Source: Palsa-504 sp963769715 (GTDB taxonomy: Bacteria; Actinomycetota; Actinomycetes; Streptosporangiales; Streptosporangiaceae). Taken from it: a stretch of DNA of 64,000 bases. Of the stretch, positions 33,382 through 41,089 are shown one piece after another. The stretch covers positions 248,001 through 312,000 of the forward strand of contig CAVYNE010000034.1 of assembly GCA_963769715.1 (NCBI GenBank). The letters run 5' to 3'. The notes beneath the pieces were generated by a model. It worked only from the letters and a program-made list of their open reading frames with translations, ran no database searches and had not been told where the DNA came from. Numbering within the stretch: the first letter of the stretch is position 1; each line of letters begins with the position of its first letter. Position numbers and translations under genes: made by a program.

Positions 33382-34593
33382 TTGCGCCGCCGGGATCCCC
33401 TGGTCCTCAGCCGGCGGCACGGGATCGGGTTCTGGCTGGCCGGCTACGTATTCGCCGTCACGATGGCGTTCTCGGCCGTCCCGGCGCCGCTGTACGTCCT
33501 GTACCAGGCACGGGATCATTTCGGCGCGCTGCTGGTCACGATCATCTTCTCGGTGTACGCGCTGGGTGTGGCGGCGAGCTTGTTCCTGGTCGGGCACGTG
33601 TCGGACTGGCTCGGACGGCGGCGGATCCTGCTCATCGCGGTCGGCGTCAACATGGCAGCGGGCCTGCTGTTCCTCGGCTGGCCCACGGTCCCCGGCCTGA
33701 TCATCGGCCGGCTCATCTCCGGCGTCAGCATCGGCATGCTCAGCGCTACCGCCACCGCCTACCTGAGCGAATTGCACGCCGCGGCCCGGCCCGGGGCGCC
33801 GCGGACCCGCGCGGAGATGGTGGCGGCGGCGGCCAGCCTGGGCGGTATTGGCCTTGGGCCGCTCGCCGCCGGACTGCTGGCCCAGTACGCGGGCGCACCG
33901 CTGGAGGTGCCGTACCTGGTATTCGAGGCGCTCATGCTGACGGGCTGCGTGGCCCTGGCGGTCACGCCGGAGACGGTGCGGCCGCCGGAGCAAAGGCGCC
34001 GGTACCGGCCGCAGCGGGTCACGATCCCGCCCGCTAGCCGCGGCACGTTCTACGCGGCCTCGGTGGCTACGGCGGTGGCGTTCGCGCTGTTCGGCCTGTT
34101 CACCTCGCTGGCCCCGGGCTTCATCGCGGGCACCTTGCACGACAGCTCGCATGCCCTGGCGGGCGCCGCCACCTTCATCGTGTTCGGCGCGGGCGCGCTC
34201 GCGCAGATCGCGACCAGCCGCATCGCCCTGCGGCGCCAGCTCGGCATCGGAATGGGCCTGCTGGCGATCGGGCTGATCGTGGTGACCGCGGCCATCTGGA
34301 ACCCCAGCCTGCCGCTGCTGCTGACCGGCGGCGCGCTGGCCGGGGGCGGCGCGGGAGCCGTGTTCAAGGGCAGCATCTCCACCGTCCTGGGCATCGCGCC
34401 CGCCCAGTCCCGGGGCGAGGCCCTGGCCGGGCTATTCCTGGCCGCCTACCTGGGGCTGGCGGTGCCGGTGCTCGGCCTGGGCCTGGCCACCCAGGCGTTC
34501 AGCACGCGGACCGCGCTGCTCGGGTTCTCCGTCGTGCTGGCCGCGGTCATCGCCCTGGTCGCGCGAAGGCTGCTGGCCCGTCGCCCGGCCTGA
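33382..34593 (+). CDS. MFS transporter, probable 5' frameshift
   Basis: 403 residues as read from TTG at 33382, with about 12 helices (GFWLAGYVFAVTMAFSAVPAPLYVLYQ) and the A motif GHVSDWLGRRRILLI. There is no ribosome-binding site for this TTG. A perfect AGGAGG lies before GTG at 33327, whose frame (MATAPVREIGYERTEVRP) runs into the transporter with a one-base frame change near 33378-33383. The true gene is therefore probably 33327-34593 with a sequencing or real indel. Divergent from a LysR gene, which likely controls it. Substrate unknown; the fold suggests a drug or metabolite exporter. Confidence 0.85.
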   Translation: MRRRDPLVLSRRHGIGFWLAGYVFAVTMAFSAVPAPLYVLYQARDHFGALLVTIIFSVYALGVAASLFLVGHVSDWLGRRRILLIAVGVNMAAGLLFLGWPTVPGLIIGRLISGVSIGMLSATATAYLSELHAAARPGAPRTRAEMVAAAASLGGIGLGPLAAGLLAQYAGAPLEVPYLVFEALMLTGCVALAVTPETVRPPEQRRRYRPQRVTIPPASRGTFYAASVATAVAFALFGLFTSLAPGFIAGTLHDSSHALAGAATFIVFGAGALAQIATSRIALRRQLGIGMGLLAIGLIVVTAAIWNPSLPLLLTGGALAGGGAGAVFKGSISTVLGIAPAQSRGEALAGLFLAAYLGLAVPVLGLGLATQAFSTRTALLGFSVVLAAVIALVARRLLARRPA

Positions 34594-34603
34594 CGAGCGC
34601 TGA

Positions 34604-35164
34604 TCAGCGGCCTGAGTCCGGACCGGCTGGCCGCCATTCGGTCGCCAGCTGGCTGAGGATGACCTCGTCCGCGAAGCTGCCGTCGACCCAGGCGAGCTGG
34701 CGCAAGGTGCCCTCGAGCACGAAGCCGGCCCGGGTGGCGGCGCCGATCATCGCGTCGTTGTCGGCGAGGGTGTCGACCTGCAGCCGGTGCAGGCCGCGGA
34801 TGGCGAAGCCATAGCGGCACAGCACGCGGACGACGTCGGTGCCCAGGTGCTTCCCGCGGAACGCCGGCCGCAGGGTAATCCCGAGGTGCGCGTTGCGGTT
34901 GTGCAGGTCGATGCCCCACAGCAGCGCGTTGCCTACCAGTTCACCGGTAGCCAGCTCGATGGCGGAGAACGGGACCGTCGCGCTTTGGTCGCCGCGGGGG
35001 GCCTGTTCCCGGTAGGGCGAGTCGGGTGACCCGGGCGCCACCGGCCGCCAGGGGCGGCTGTCGCTGCGCATCCGCGTCTCGGCGTCGTTCAGGAGTTCGG
35101 CTTCGAAGACCTCGATGTCACTGTCCAGCTGGGCCCGCAGCCCGATGATCTCTCCACGGAGCAT
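34604..35164 (-). CDS. GNAT-family N-acetyltransferase (RimJ/RimL type)
   Basis: 186 residues. GNAT core with the acetyl-CoA loop RPAFRGKHLGTDVVRVLCRYGF (about 98-119, pattern RxxGxG/A with Gly-Lys variation), LHRLQVDTLADNDAMIGAATRAGFVLEGTLRQ (motif B/C of RimJ/L), and AHLGITL. Ribosomal-protein or small-molecule acetyltransferase; substrate unknown. Converges with the MFS gene. Confidence 0.9.
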   Translation of the reverse strand: MLRGEIIGLRAQLDSDIEVFEAELLNDAETRMRSDSRPWRPVAPGSPDSPYREQAPRGDQSATVPFSAIELATGELVGNALLWGIDLHNRNAHLGITLRPAFRGKHLGTDVVRVLCRYGFAIRGLHRLQVDTLADNDAMIGAATRAGFVLEGTLRQLAWVDGSFADEVILSQLATEWRPAGPDSGR

Positions 35165-35208
35165 TCACCGTTGATACCCGGCCCGCGCCGGGATGGCAAA
35201 TGCTTATT

Positions 35209-36108
35209 TCAGGGCGATGTACCTGGGCCCGTTCGGTCCAAAAATGAATTTATGGTTTGGTTGAACTCGGCCGGCTGCTCGGCGAAGCACAGGTGGGAAG
35301 CGTCCTCAATGATCACCAGCTCCGATCCGGCGATCCGCCGGTGCATTTCCTCCAGGTGGCCGGGGGTGCATTCGTCATACCGGCCGCCGACCAGCAGCGT
35401 CGGGATCTGGATTTCCGGCAGCCGGTCCATGATGTCCCAGGTCTTCAGCGTGCCGGTGACGGTGAATTCGCTCGGCCCGTTCATCGTGTTGTACACCTGG
35501 TAGCCGGCCTCGGCGAAGGAGCGCTCCAGGCCGCCCGGCCACGGGACCAGGCGGCACACGTGCTTGCGGTAGAAGCCCAGGATGGCGGCCTGGTACTCGG
35601 GGCAGGCGGTGAAGCCGGCCGCTTCGTGCTCGCGGATGACTCGCCTGGTGTCGGCGGGCTCTTCGGCGAGCAGCTCCTCGCAGTCGCTGACCCAGCGGAT
35701 CATGCTGGCCGGGCTGCCGCACAGGGTCAGGCTCTCCAGGTCCGGCCGGCGGTCCAGGACGTACTGCATGGCCAGCATGCCGCCCCAGGAACTACCGAAC
35801 AGGTGCAGTCTGTCCAGGCCGAGCGCCGCGCGGACCTGGGCGAGTTCGGTGACGAACCGGTCCACGGTCCACAGTGTGACGTCATCGGGGCGATCGGAGC
35901 GGCCGCAGCCCAGTTGGTCGTAGAAGATGACCGGGCGGTGTTCGGCCAGTGCCTCGAGCGGCTCCAGGTAGTAGTGCGTGAAGCCGGGGCCGCCGTGCAG
36001 GCACAGCAGCGGGGTCGCGCCGGTTTCGGCGTTCGGGGTTTTTGGGCCTACGACGCGATACCAGACCTTGCCGCCGGGGACCCCGATGTAGCCCTCGCCC
36101 GCCTTCAC
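35209..36108 (-). CDS. Proline iminopeptidase family alpha/beta hydrolase (S33)
   Basis: Start is GTG at 36108, overlapping the permease stop (GTGA). 299 residues. Oxyanion segment CLHGGPGFTHYYL, FYDQLGCGRSDRP, nucleophile elbow GSSWGGMLAMQY, acid in GGRYDECTP and His in IEDASHLCF. This is the tricorn-interacting-factor F1/proline iminopeptidase signature set; the enzyme removes N-terminal Pro or short residues from peptides. Coupling to an APC amino-acid permease suggests that transport and peptide or amide hydrolysis serve the same nutrient. Confidence 0.92.
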   Translation of the reverse strand: MKAGEGYIGVPGGKVWYRVVGPKTPNAETGATPLLCLHGGPGFTHYYLEPLEALAEHRPVIFYDQLGCGRSDRPDDVTLWTVDRFVTELAQVRAALGLDRLHLFGSSWGGMLAMQYVLDRRPDLESLTLCGSPASMIRWVSDCEELLAEEPADTRRVIREHEAAGFTACPEYQAAILGFYRKHVCRLVPWPGGLERSFAEAGYQVYNTMNGPSEFTVTGTLKTWDIMDRLPEIQIPTLLVGGRYDECTPGHLEEMHRRIAGSELVIIEDASHLCFAEQPAEFNQTINSFLDRTGPGTSP

Positions 36109-37457
36109 GCCGTCTCTCCGCTGACGACGGGCTCGCCGGCGGCCGACGGCGGCGCGTCGTCGGCGAAGACCCGTTTCATCTCCGGCAGCCGCTCCGGGTG
36201 CCGCGCGTACAGGTAGGCCAGCACGACCAGGCCGATCACGTACCAGATCCCGATGGCCAGGCCGGTCTCGCTGGCCGGGTAGCTGAGCGGCGTAACGAAT
36301 TTCAGGAAGCTCGATCCGATCCCGAGCGCCGTGAGCCAGGCCGGGATGAAGGCCAGGATGCCGAGGACCGGGATTACCGCGTGCAGCGCGACGTTGAACT
36401 CGCCGCGGCGGCGCCGGAGGTAGAACAGCAGGCAGGACAGGTTGAACACCATATAGATGGCGATCATGATCCCGGTCAGGATGGTGGCCAGGAAGACGAA
36501 GGCCGTGGTCGGGCCGAAGTGCACGGCGATCGGGAGGCCGATCGCGAGCGTGAGGACGAGCTGGACCACGACGCCGACGTACGGAGAGCTCCACTTGGGG
36601 TGGATCTTCGCCAGCGGGGTCGGCAGCAGCCCGATCCTGCCCATGGCGTACCAGGTCCGGGTGGTGGCGAGCGTGCCGGCGTTCCCGTTGGCGAAGGTGG
36701 AGTTCAAGATGGCCAGGAACACCACCACCCAGCCGATGCCCCAGACGTCGCGGCCGAGCTGGATCCACGGGCTGCCGCCGCCGAGCGCGCCGAAGTTCAC
36801 GTACCGGTCCGGACCGTAGTACACGTCGCCCGCGTAGGTGGTGAACACGTAGAACAGGCCGATGGCCAGGCACGAGACGACCACGGCGACCTGGATGGTG
36901 CGCCGGGGGTTGCGCGCCTCCTCGGCCAGCGGGGCCGATGCCTCGAAGCCGATGAAGGCCAGGATGGTGTAAATGGAGCCAGCCGCGATGCCGGAGAAGC
37001 CGTGGTAGCCCTTGATCGTCGCGTAGTGCAGGGTGAAGACGCTGAACGTGTTGTTCGAGCCGGCCTTGACGATGAGCCAGAGGGCGAGCAGCACGAAGAC
37101 GACGATCTCGAACAGGCCCAGGAGCGTGCCGGCCCGCGCGCTGACCTGGATGCCGCGGTAGTTCAGGCCCGCGACCAGGATCGCCCCGACGATCATGAAG
37201 ATGACCCAGGTGGCGGTGAACGGCCAGCCCCACTCGCTGTTGGCGATGGACCCGATCAGGTAGCCGAACAGGACCATGGTGATCGGGCCGATCAGGGCGA
37301 GCAGCACGGCTAGCGGCAGCGCGCCGCCGGCGTAGGTGGCGCCCGCCGCGATCGACAGTGCGACCGCCCCCGCCGGGGCCATGGAGGTGACCGACTGGAA
37401 CAGGACTTCCCGCAGACCGATGGCCCCCCGGGCCAGGCCGGTTCCGGTGGTGGCCAT
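36105..37457 (-). CDS. APC-family amino acid permease
   Basis: 450 residues, 12 membrane helices, with the APC start region (LREVLFQSVTSMAPAGAVALSIAAGATYAGGALPLAVLLALIGP) and the conserved TM6 segment GSIYTILAFIGFEASAPLAEEARNPRRTI. The ATG at 37457 is preceded by GAAGGAGG. Directly coupled to the downstream iminopeptidase gene. Substrate not predictable; the sequence resembles the actinobacterial amino acid/polyamine group. Confidence 0.93.
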   Translation of the reverse strand: MATTGTGLARGAIGLREVLFQSVTSMAPAGAVALSIAAGATYAGGALPLAVLLALIGPITMVLFGYLIGSIANSEWGWPFTATWVIFMIVGAILVAGLNYRGIQVSARAGTLLGLFEIVVFVLLALWLIVKAGSNNTFSVFTLHYATIKGYHGFSGIAAGSIYTILAFIGFEASAPLAEEARNPRRTIQVAVVVSCLAIGLFYVFTTYAGDVYYGPDRYVNFGALGGGSPWIQLGRDVWGIGWVVVFLAILNSTFANGNAGTLATTRTWYAMGRIGLLPTPLAKIHPKWSSPYVGVVVQLVLTLAIGLPIAVHFGPTTAFVFLATILTGIMIAIYMVFNLSCLLFYLRRRRGEFNVALHAVIPVLGILAFIPAWLTALGIGSSFLKFVTPLSYPASETGLAIGIWYVIGLVVLAYLYARHPERLPEMKRVFADDAPPSAAGEPVVSGETA

Positions 37458-37648
37458 AGCGCCCTCCTTCGTCGCCTACCAACATGGTCATAAACCGGAC
37501 CAGGGCTTTCAAGAGGCAGGCGTTCCAGGAGTTGCATGGCGCGGGCGATGGCCCGCTCGCGGCCCGGCATGGCTAGACGATGACCCGATTGCCGCCCGGC
37601 AGGGCTAGATTTGCCACATAGGGGTTAAGCCAGAAGGAGCAGATCGAC

Positions 37649-38377
37649 ATGTCTCTCTTCCAGAGGGCTCACGACATACTCGCGGCCAAGACGAACAAGG
37701 CGCTCGACGCGGCTGAGAAACCCGACGAAATGCTCGACCTGTCCTACGAGCAGATGCTCGACCAGCTCACCAAGGTCCGCCAGGCACTGGTCACCATCGC
37801 CGCCTCGCGCAGGCGGATCGAGCTGCAGGAACAGCAGCTCCAGCATTCGGTGGACCACCTTCAGGACCAGGCCAAAGCGGCGCTGGCGCAGGGCCGGGAG
37901 GACCTGGCCCGGGAAGCGCTCTCCCGCAAGGCCGCCGCCCAGGCCCAGATCGATTCGATGGAAGCGCAGCACCAGCAACTGACCGAGGAAGAGCAAAAGA
38001 TGGAGCAGACGCTCCAGGCGCTGCAGCAGCGGGTGAACACCTTCCGGACTCAGAAGGAAACGCTGAAGGCCCAGTACACCGCGGCGAGCGCGATGAGTTC
38101 GGTGAACGAGAGCGTGGCGGGGATCTCGAGCACGCTGGGTGATTCGGGGGCGGCGCTGCAGCGGGCACAAGACAAGATCGAAGTCATGCAGGCGCGGGCC
38201 GGCGCGCTGGACGAACTGCTGCAGTCCGGGGTGCTCGAGGACGTCGGCGGTGACACCGACGACATCCAGAAGGAACTGGACGAGGCCGGGACGGCCGCGG
38301 ACGTGGACCACGAGCTCGCCGCACTGAAGGCCCAGATCGGCCCGGGCAGCTCACCGCCGGAGCTGACCAGCGGCTGA
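37649..38377 (+). CDS. pspA: PspA/IM30 family protein
   Basis: 242 residues, almost wholly coiled coil (about 25-190), beginning MSLFQRAHDILAAKTNKALDAAEKP with the N-terminal amphipathic helix that binds membranes. PspA/Vipp1 proteins are ESCRT-III-like and support membrane integrity under stress. The ATG is preceded by AGAAGGAG. No adjacent pspB/C or clgR-like gene is seen; the next gene is a small DUF6582 protein. Confidence 0.9.
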   Translation: MSLFQRAHDILAAKTNKALDAAEKPDEMLDLSYEQMLDQLTKVRQALVTIAASRRRIELQEQQLQHSVDHLQDQAKAALAQGREDLAREALSRKAAAQAQIDSMEAQHQQLTEEEQKMEQTLQALQQRVNTFRTQKETLKAQYTAASAMSSVNESVAGISSTLGDSGAALQRAQDKIEVMQARAGALDELLQSGVLEDVGGDTDDIQKELDEAGTAADVDHELAALKAQIGPGSSPPELTSG

Positions 38378-38469
38378 CGCCGGCTCCCCACTTGACGTAC
38401 CGATCAGGGAATGCAGTTGCCGATCGCGGGTAAGTGTGCCGGTCTAAGCTCGTGTAAGGAGGTACCGCG

Positions 38470-38829
38470 ATGGCCACCGAGCGGCAGAAAGAAGCTGCGC
38501 GGCGCAACATCGTCAAGGCCAGGGAGGCGCAAAGCGCCAGGGCGCACGGCGAAGACGTCCCCCGCGACAGCGAGGGCATGAGCACCGCGGAAAAAGACAG
38601 GCTGGCCGACGAAGACTTCGCCTTCCCCGAGGAGCGCAAGGAACCGCTGACCGACGCCCGGCACGTGCGTAACGCGATCGCACGCTTTGACCAGGTCGAA
38701 GGCGTCAGCGACGCGGAGCGAGACGAGGCATGGAGGCGGATCCTCGCCGCCGCGAAACGCTACGGCGTCGAGGTCACCGAGTCCGACTGGCGGGACCTTT
38801 TCAAGGACGGCAAGTCCCGCAAGCGCTAG
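38470..38829 (+). CDS. DUF6582-type small protein
   Basis: 119 residues, highly charged. Starts MATERQKEAARRNIVKAREA after a strong AAGGAGG. Central ADEDFAFPEERKEPLTDARHVRNAIARFDQVEGVSD and final WRDLFKDGKSRKR are characteristic of a family found in actinobacteria and in some phage genomes; function unknown. Its stop codon lies inside a hairpin that separates it from the convergent cyanase gene. Confidence 0.82.
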   Translation: MATERQKEAARRNIVKAREAQSARAHGEDVPRDSEGMSTAEKDRLADEDFAFPEERKEPLTDARHVRNAIARFDQVEGVSDAERDEAWRRILAAAKRYGVEVTESDWRDLFKDGKSRKR

Positions 38830-38847
38830 CTAGCGTTGGCGGGACTT
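38812..38847. terminator. Bidirectional hairpin terminator
   Basis: AAGTCCCGC (38812-38820) pairs with GCGGGACTT (38839-38847), with GCTAGC self-complementary bases inside the loop. It lies between the convergent DUF6582 and cyanase genes and overlaps the DUF6582 stop. Confidence 0.7.
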
Positions 38848-38875
38848 GATTGACCGGGCTAGGACGGGAAGCCAG

Positions 38876-39319
38876 CTACCACTGGTAGGGCAGGAACTTC
38901 CCGTCCAGCGTCACGACAACGCGGTCGCCTGCGGGATCGGGCCAGCGGGCGACGTCGAGGCGGAAGTTGATAGCGCTCATGATGCCGTCGCCGAACTCCT
39001 CGTGGTTGAGCTCCTTGATCGTGGGACCGTAGACCTGAAGGACCTCGTAGAACCGGTAGATCGTCGGGTCCGTGGGCACCGGAGCGTCCAGCGCGCCGCG
39101 TGTTGGCTGGAGCAGCAGGGCTTCCCGGACGTCATCGCCGAGGTCCAGCAGAGCAACGGCGGCGTCGGCCTGATCGGCCGTCATCGGATGCTGCCCCAGC
39201 AGGGCCGCCGTCGTCCACGCGAGCGGCCGGCCGACGGCCTCGGCGAGCTGGGCCCAGGTCACCTTCAGGCGGACCTTGGCGGCCCGGACTGCCTCTGCCG
39301 CCTCTTTCTTGGTCATCAT
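38876..39319 (-). CDS. cynS: Cyanate hydratase (cyanase)
   Basis: 147 residues from ATG at 39319, preceded by GGAAGGAG. Converts cyanate and bicarbonate to ammonia and CO2. N-terminal helical domain (KEAAEAVRAAKVRLKVTWAQLAEAVGRPLAWTTAALLGQ) and the C-terminal cyanase domain with catalytic Arg and Glu in YRFYEVLQVYGPTIKELNHEEFGDGIMSAINF (Ser at the end of the catalytic triad in MSAI). Length and ending (GKFLPYQW) are standard. No cynT carbonic anhydrase, cynX or cynR neighbour is present. Confidence 0.95.
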   Translation of the reverse strand: MMTKKEAAEAVRAAKVRLKVTWAQLAEAVGRPLAWTTAALLGQHPMTADQADAAVALLDLGDDVREALLLQPTRGALDAPVPTDPTIYRFYEVLQVYGPTIKELNHEEFGDGIMSAINFRLDVARWPDPAGDRVVVTLDGKFLPYQW

Positions 39320-39435
39320 TCGGGCTCCTTCCGGCATCGGATGACTGGCCCTCGGTGCATACGGGCACGGTACGCCGGGAGTATGCCAGGCAGGTAAACG
39401 CCTCATGGTCGCCGGCCAATGGCCGGCGTATACGA

Positions 39436-39927
39436 TCACCCGCCTGCGCTGCGGGGTGGCCGCGGCGGTAGCTGCCCGCCGGACCGCCTCTGATGCCGTG
39501 CGTCGACCATCAGGCCCACGGTTATGGGCGTGCCAACGATCACAGTGGCGGCGGCCAGGAAAAACATCATGAATGCGAAAAAGTTGTCGGGCGCCCACCA
39601 CAGGATTAGCCCGAGCACGCTGGCCGCGGCAATGATCACGCAGACGCCCATCCGGGCGTCATTGACCGTCGGCGGTCGGGCTGTGGCCGAGCCGGCGGGG
39701 ATGTCGGCGATGAGCGCGGCTAGCTCGGCATGGGTCGGCGCGGCGGACGCCTGGCCCACCCGCTCATCGAATTCGTCCTCGGTCAGCCGACCTTGCACGA
39801 ACGCGGACTTGAGGGTGCCGATCACCTGCACGCGGTCGAAGCGGGTGGCGGGTAGACGGCTAAGGGCTCCTGTGTCTGCCGCTATCGCCTCTCCTGGCTC
39901 TGTCACCGCCTCTCCTGGCTCAGTCAT
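39436..39927 (-). CDS. DUF1707 SHOCT-like membrane protein (copy 1)
   Basis: 163 residues. The DUF1707 module RFDRVQVIGTLKSAFVQGRLTEDEFDERVGQASAAPTHAELAALIADIP is at about 30-78, followed by two membrane helices (MGVCVIIAAASVLGLILWWA; FFAFMMFFLAAATVIVGTPI) and a Pro-rich basic tail. The extreme N-terminus contains a duplicated EPGEA unit. Start ATG with GGGGAGG upstream. A paralogue follows immediately upstream on the same strand. Family role unknown, probably an envelope or regulatory oligomer. Confidence 0.85.
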   Translation of the reverse strand: MTEPGEAVTEPGEAIAADTGALSRLPATRFDRVQVIGTLKSAFVQGRLTEDEFDERVGQASAAPTHAELAALIADIPAGSATARPPTVNDARMGVCVIIAAASVLGLILWWAPDNFFAFMMFFLAAATVIVGTPITVGLMVDARHQRRSGGQLPPRPPRSAGG

Positions 39928-39978
39928 CGCCGGTGCCTCCCCACGAGCGCGATGGAGCGAAGCATAGTGCGGGTACCC

Positions 39979-40458
39979 TTACCCGCCCGCGCCCGGTGCT
40001 GACCGCGGCGGTAGTTGCCCGGCGGAGCGCTTCTGGTGCCGTGAGCCGACCATCACCGCTACGCCGCACAGCCAGAAAAGGAGATAGATGACCGCGGCCG
40101 TAGTGATCACAACCCCCATGGCGGGGTTACCACGTCCTCCGGGGAGGACAATGAGCGTCACGATGGCCGGCAAAATTATCGCGTATACGGCCCGCCAGGC
40201 TAGCTTTGTCGCCCGCCACGGGTCGCGCGGGGGTTTGGTTCCGGCGGGCCCGGCGGGGATGTCGGTGGTGACCTCGGCCAGTTCCGCGTACGTCCGTGAC
40301 GTGTATGCCTGGCCCACCCGCTCATCGAATTCGTCCTCGGCCAGCCGACCTTGCACGAACGCGGTCTTCAGCGTGCCGATCACCTGCTCGCGGTCGGCGT
40401 GGGATGCTCGCAGGCGACCGCGGCCCGCGACTGCCGTCCCGTCTCCCGGGCCTGTCAT
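39979..40458 (-). CDS. DUF1707 SHOCT-like membrane protein (copy 2)
   Basis: 159 residues from ATG at 40458, which has GGGGGAGG upstream (an in-frame start eight codons earlier lacks one). DUF1707 module: HADREQVIGTLKTAFVQGRLAEDEFDERVGQAYTSRTYAELAEVTTDIP; two membrane helices and the same tail QKRSAGQLPPRSAPGAGG as in copy 1. Tandem duplication of the gene at 39436; the DUF1707 half and tail are conserved, the helices have diverged. Confidence 0.85.
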   Translation of the reverse strand: MTGPGDGTAVAGRGRLRASHADREQVIGTLKTAFVQGRLAEDEFDERVGQAYTSRTYAELAEVTTDIPAGPAGTKPPRDPWRATKLAWRAVYAIILPAIVTLIVLPGGRGNPAMGVVITTAAVIYLLFWLCGVAVMVGSRHQKRSAGQLPPRSAPGAGG

Positions 40459-40613
40459 CACCGGTACCTCCCCCACGAGCACGATGGGGGAAGCGTAGCG
40501 CGGCTGCCCTCCGGCGGCTATCCCCTACCGGCGGCTAGACCGGATAGACGGTCGGGGTGGTGGTGTAGGTCCGCCCGGATGGGGTCCGCCATTGTCAGGA
40601 CGCCGGGTTCGGG

Positions 40614-40841
40614 TTGTTCGATGCAGTACGGCTGGCAACGGACGTCGTACGGTGCCTGATCTATGTCCGGATCAGCATGGACAAGGCCCACGACGGGCAC
40701 GGCGTAGCCAACCAGCTCGCCAAGCTGGAGCAGAAGGCCCGCCAGCGGGGCTGGACGGTGGTCTACCGACTGAGCGTTAACGACATCGGGGTGACGCGGA
40801 AGGACCCGACCAGGCCGGGCAAGGTCAGCGAGGTGGCCTTC
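40614..40841 (+). pseudogene. Serine recombinase N-terminal remnant
   Basis: The frame reads RCLIYVRISMDKAHDGHGVANQLAKLEQKARQRGWTVVYRLSVNDIGVTRKDPTRPG, matching the catalytic N-terminal block of large serine recombinases (YxRxS with the nucleophilic Ser, then the Arg/Gln-rich helix and NDI). The match ends after about 75 residues; the zinc-ribbon and coiled-coil domains of a 450-600-residue recombinase are absent and the frame continues as unrelated low-complexity sequence. A relic of an integrated element. Confidence 0.6.
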
Positions 40842-41089
40842 CGCGGCGTCGTTGATCGTGTCCGGACCATCCTGACCGAGCTGGTCGCCGAACTCCGGGT
40901 TGCGCAGCCCAACGAACAAGCCGATCGGGGCTGTCACACTAGGCGTCACGCAACGGCCCGGCAAGCGCCAATCCCGCCCCTTGTGCGTCACCGCAAGCCG
41001 TGCGGGTCCCGAGCCGGCACAGGGCATAATTTGACCAAACGGGCTGGCGTTCCCGCCTCCCGCCACCGACTCGCCTCGGATGGTGCATC

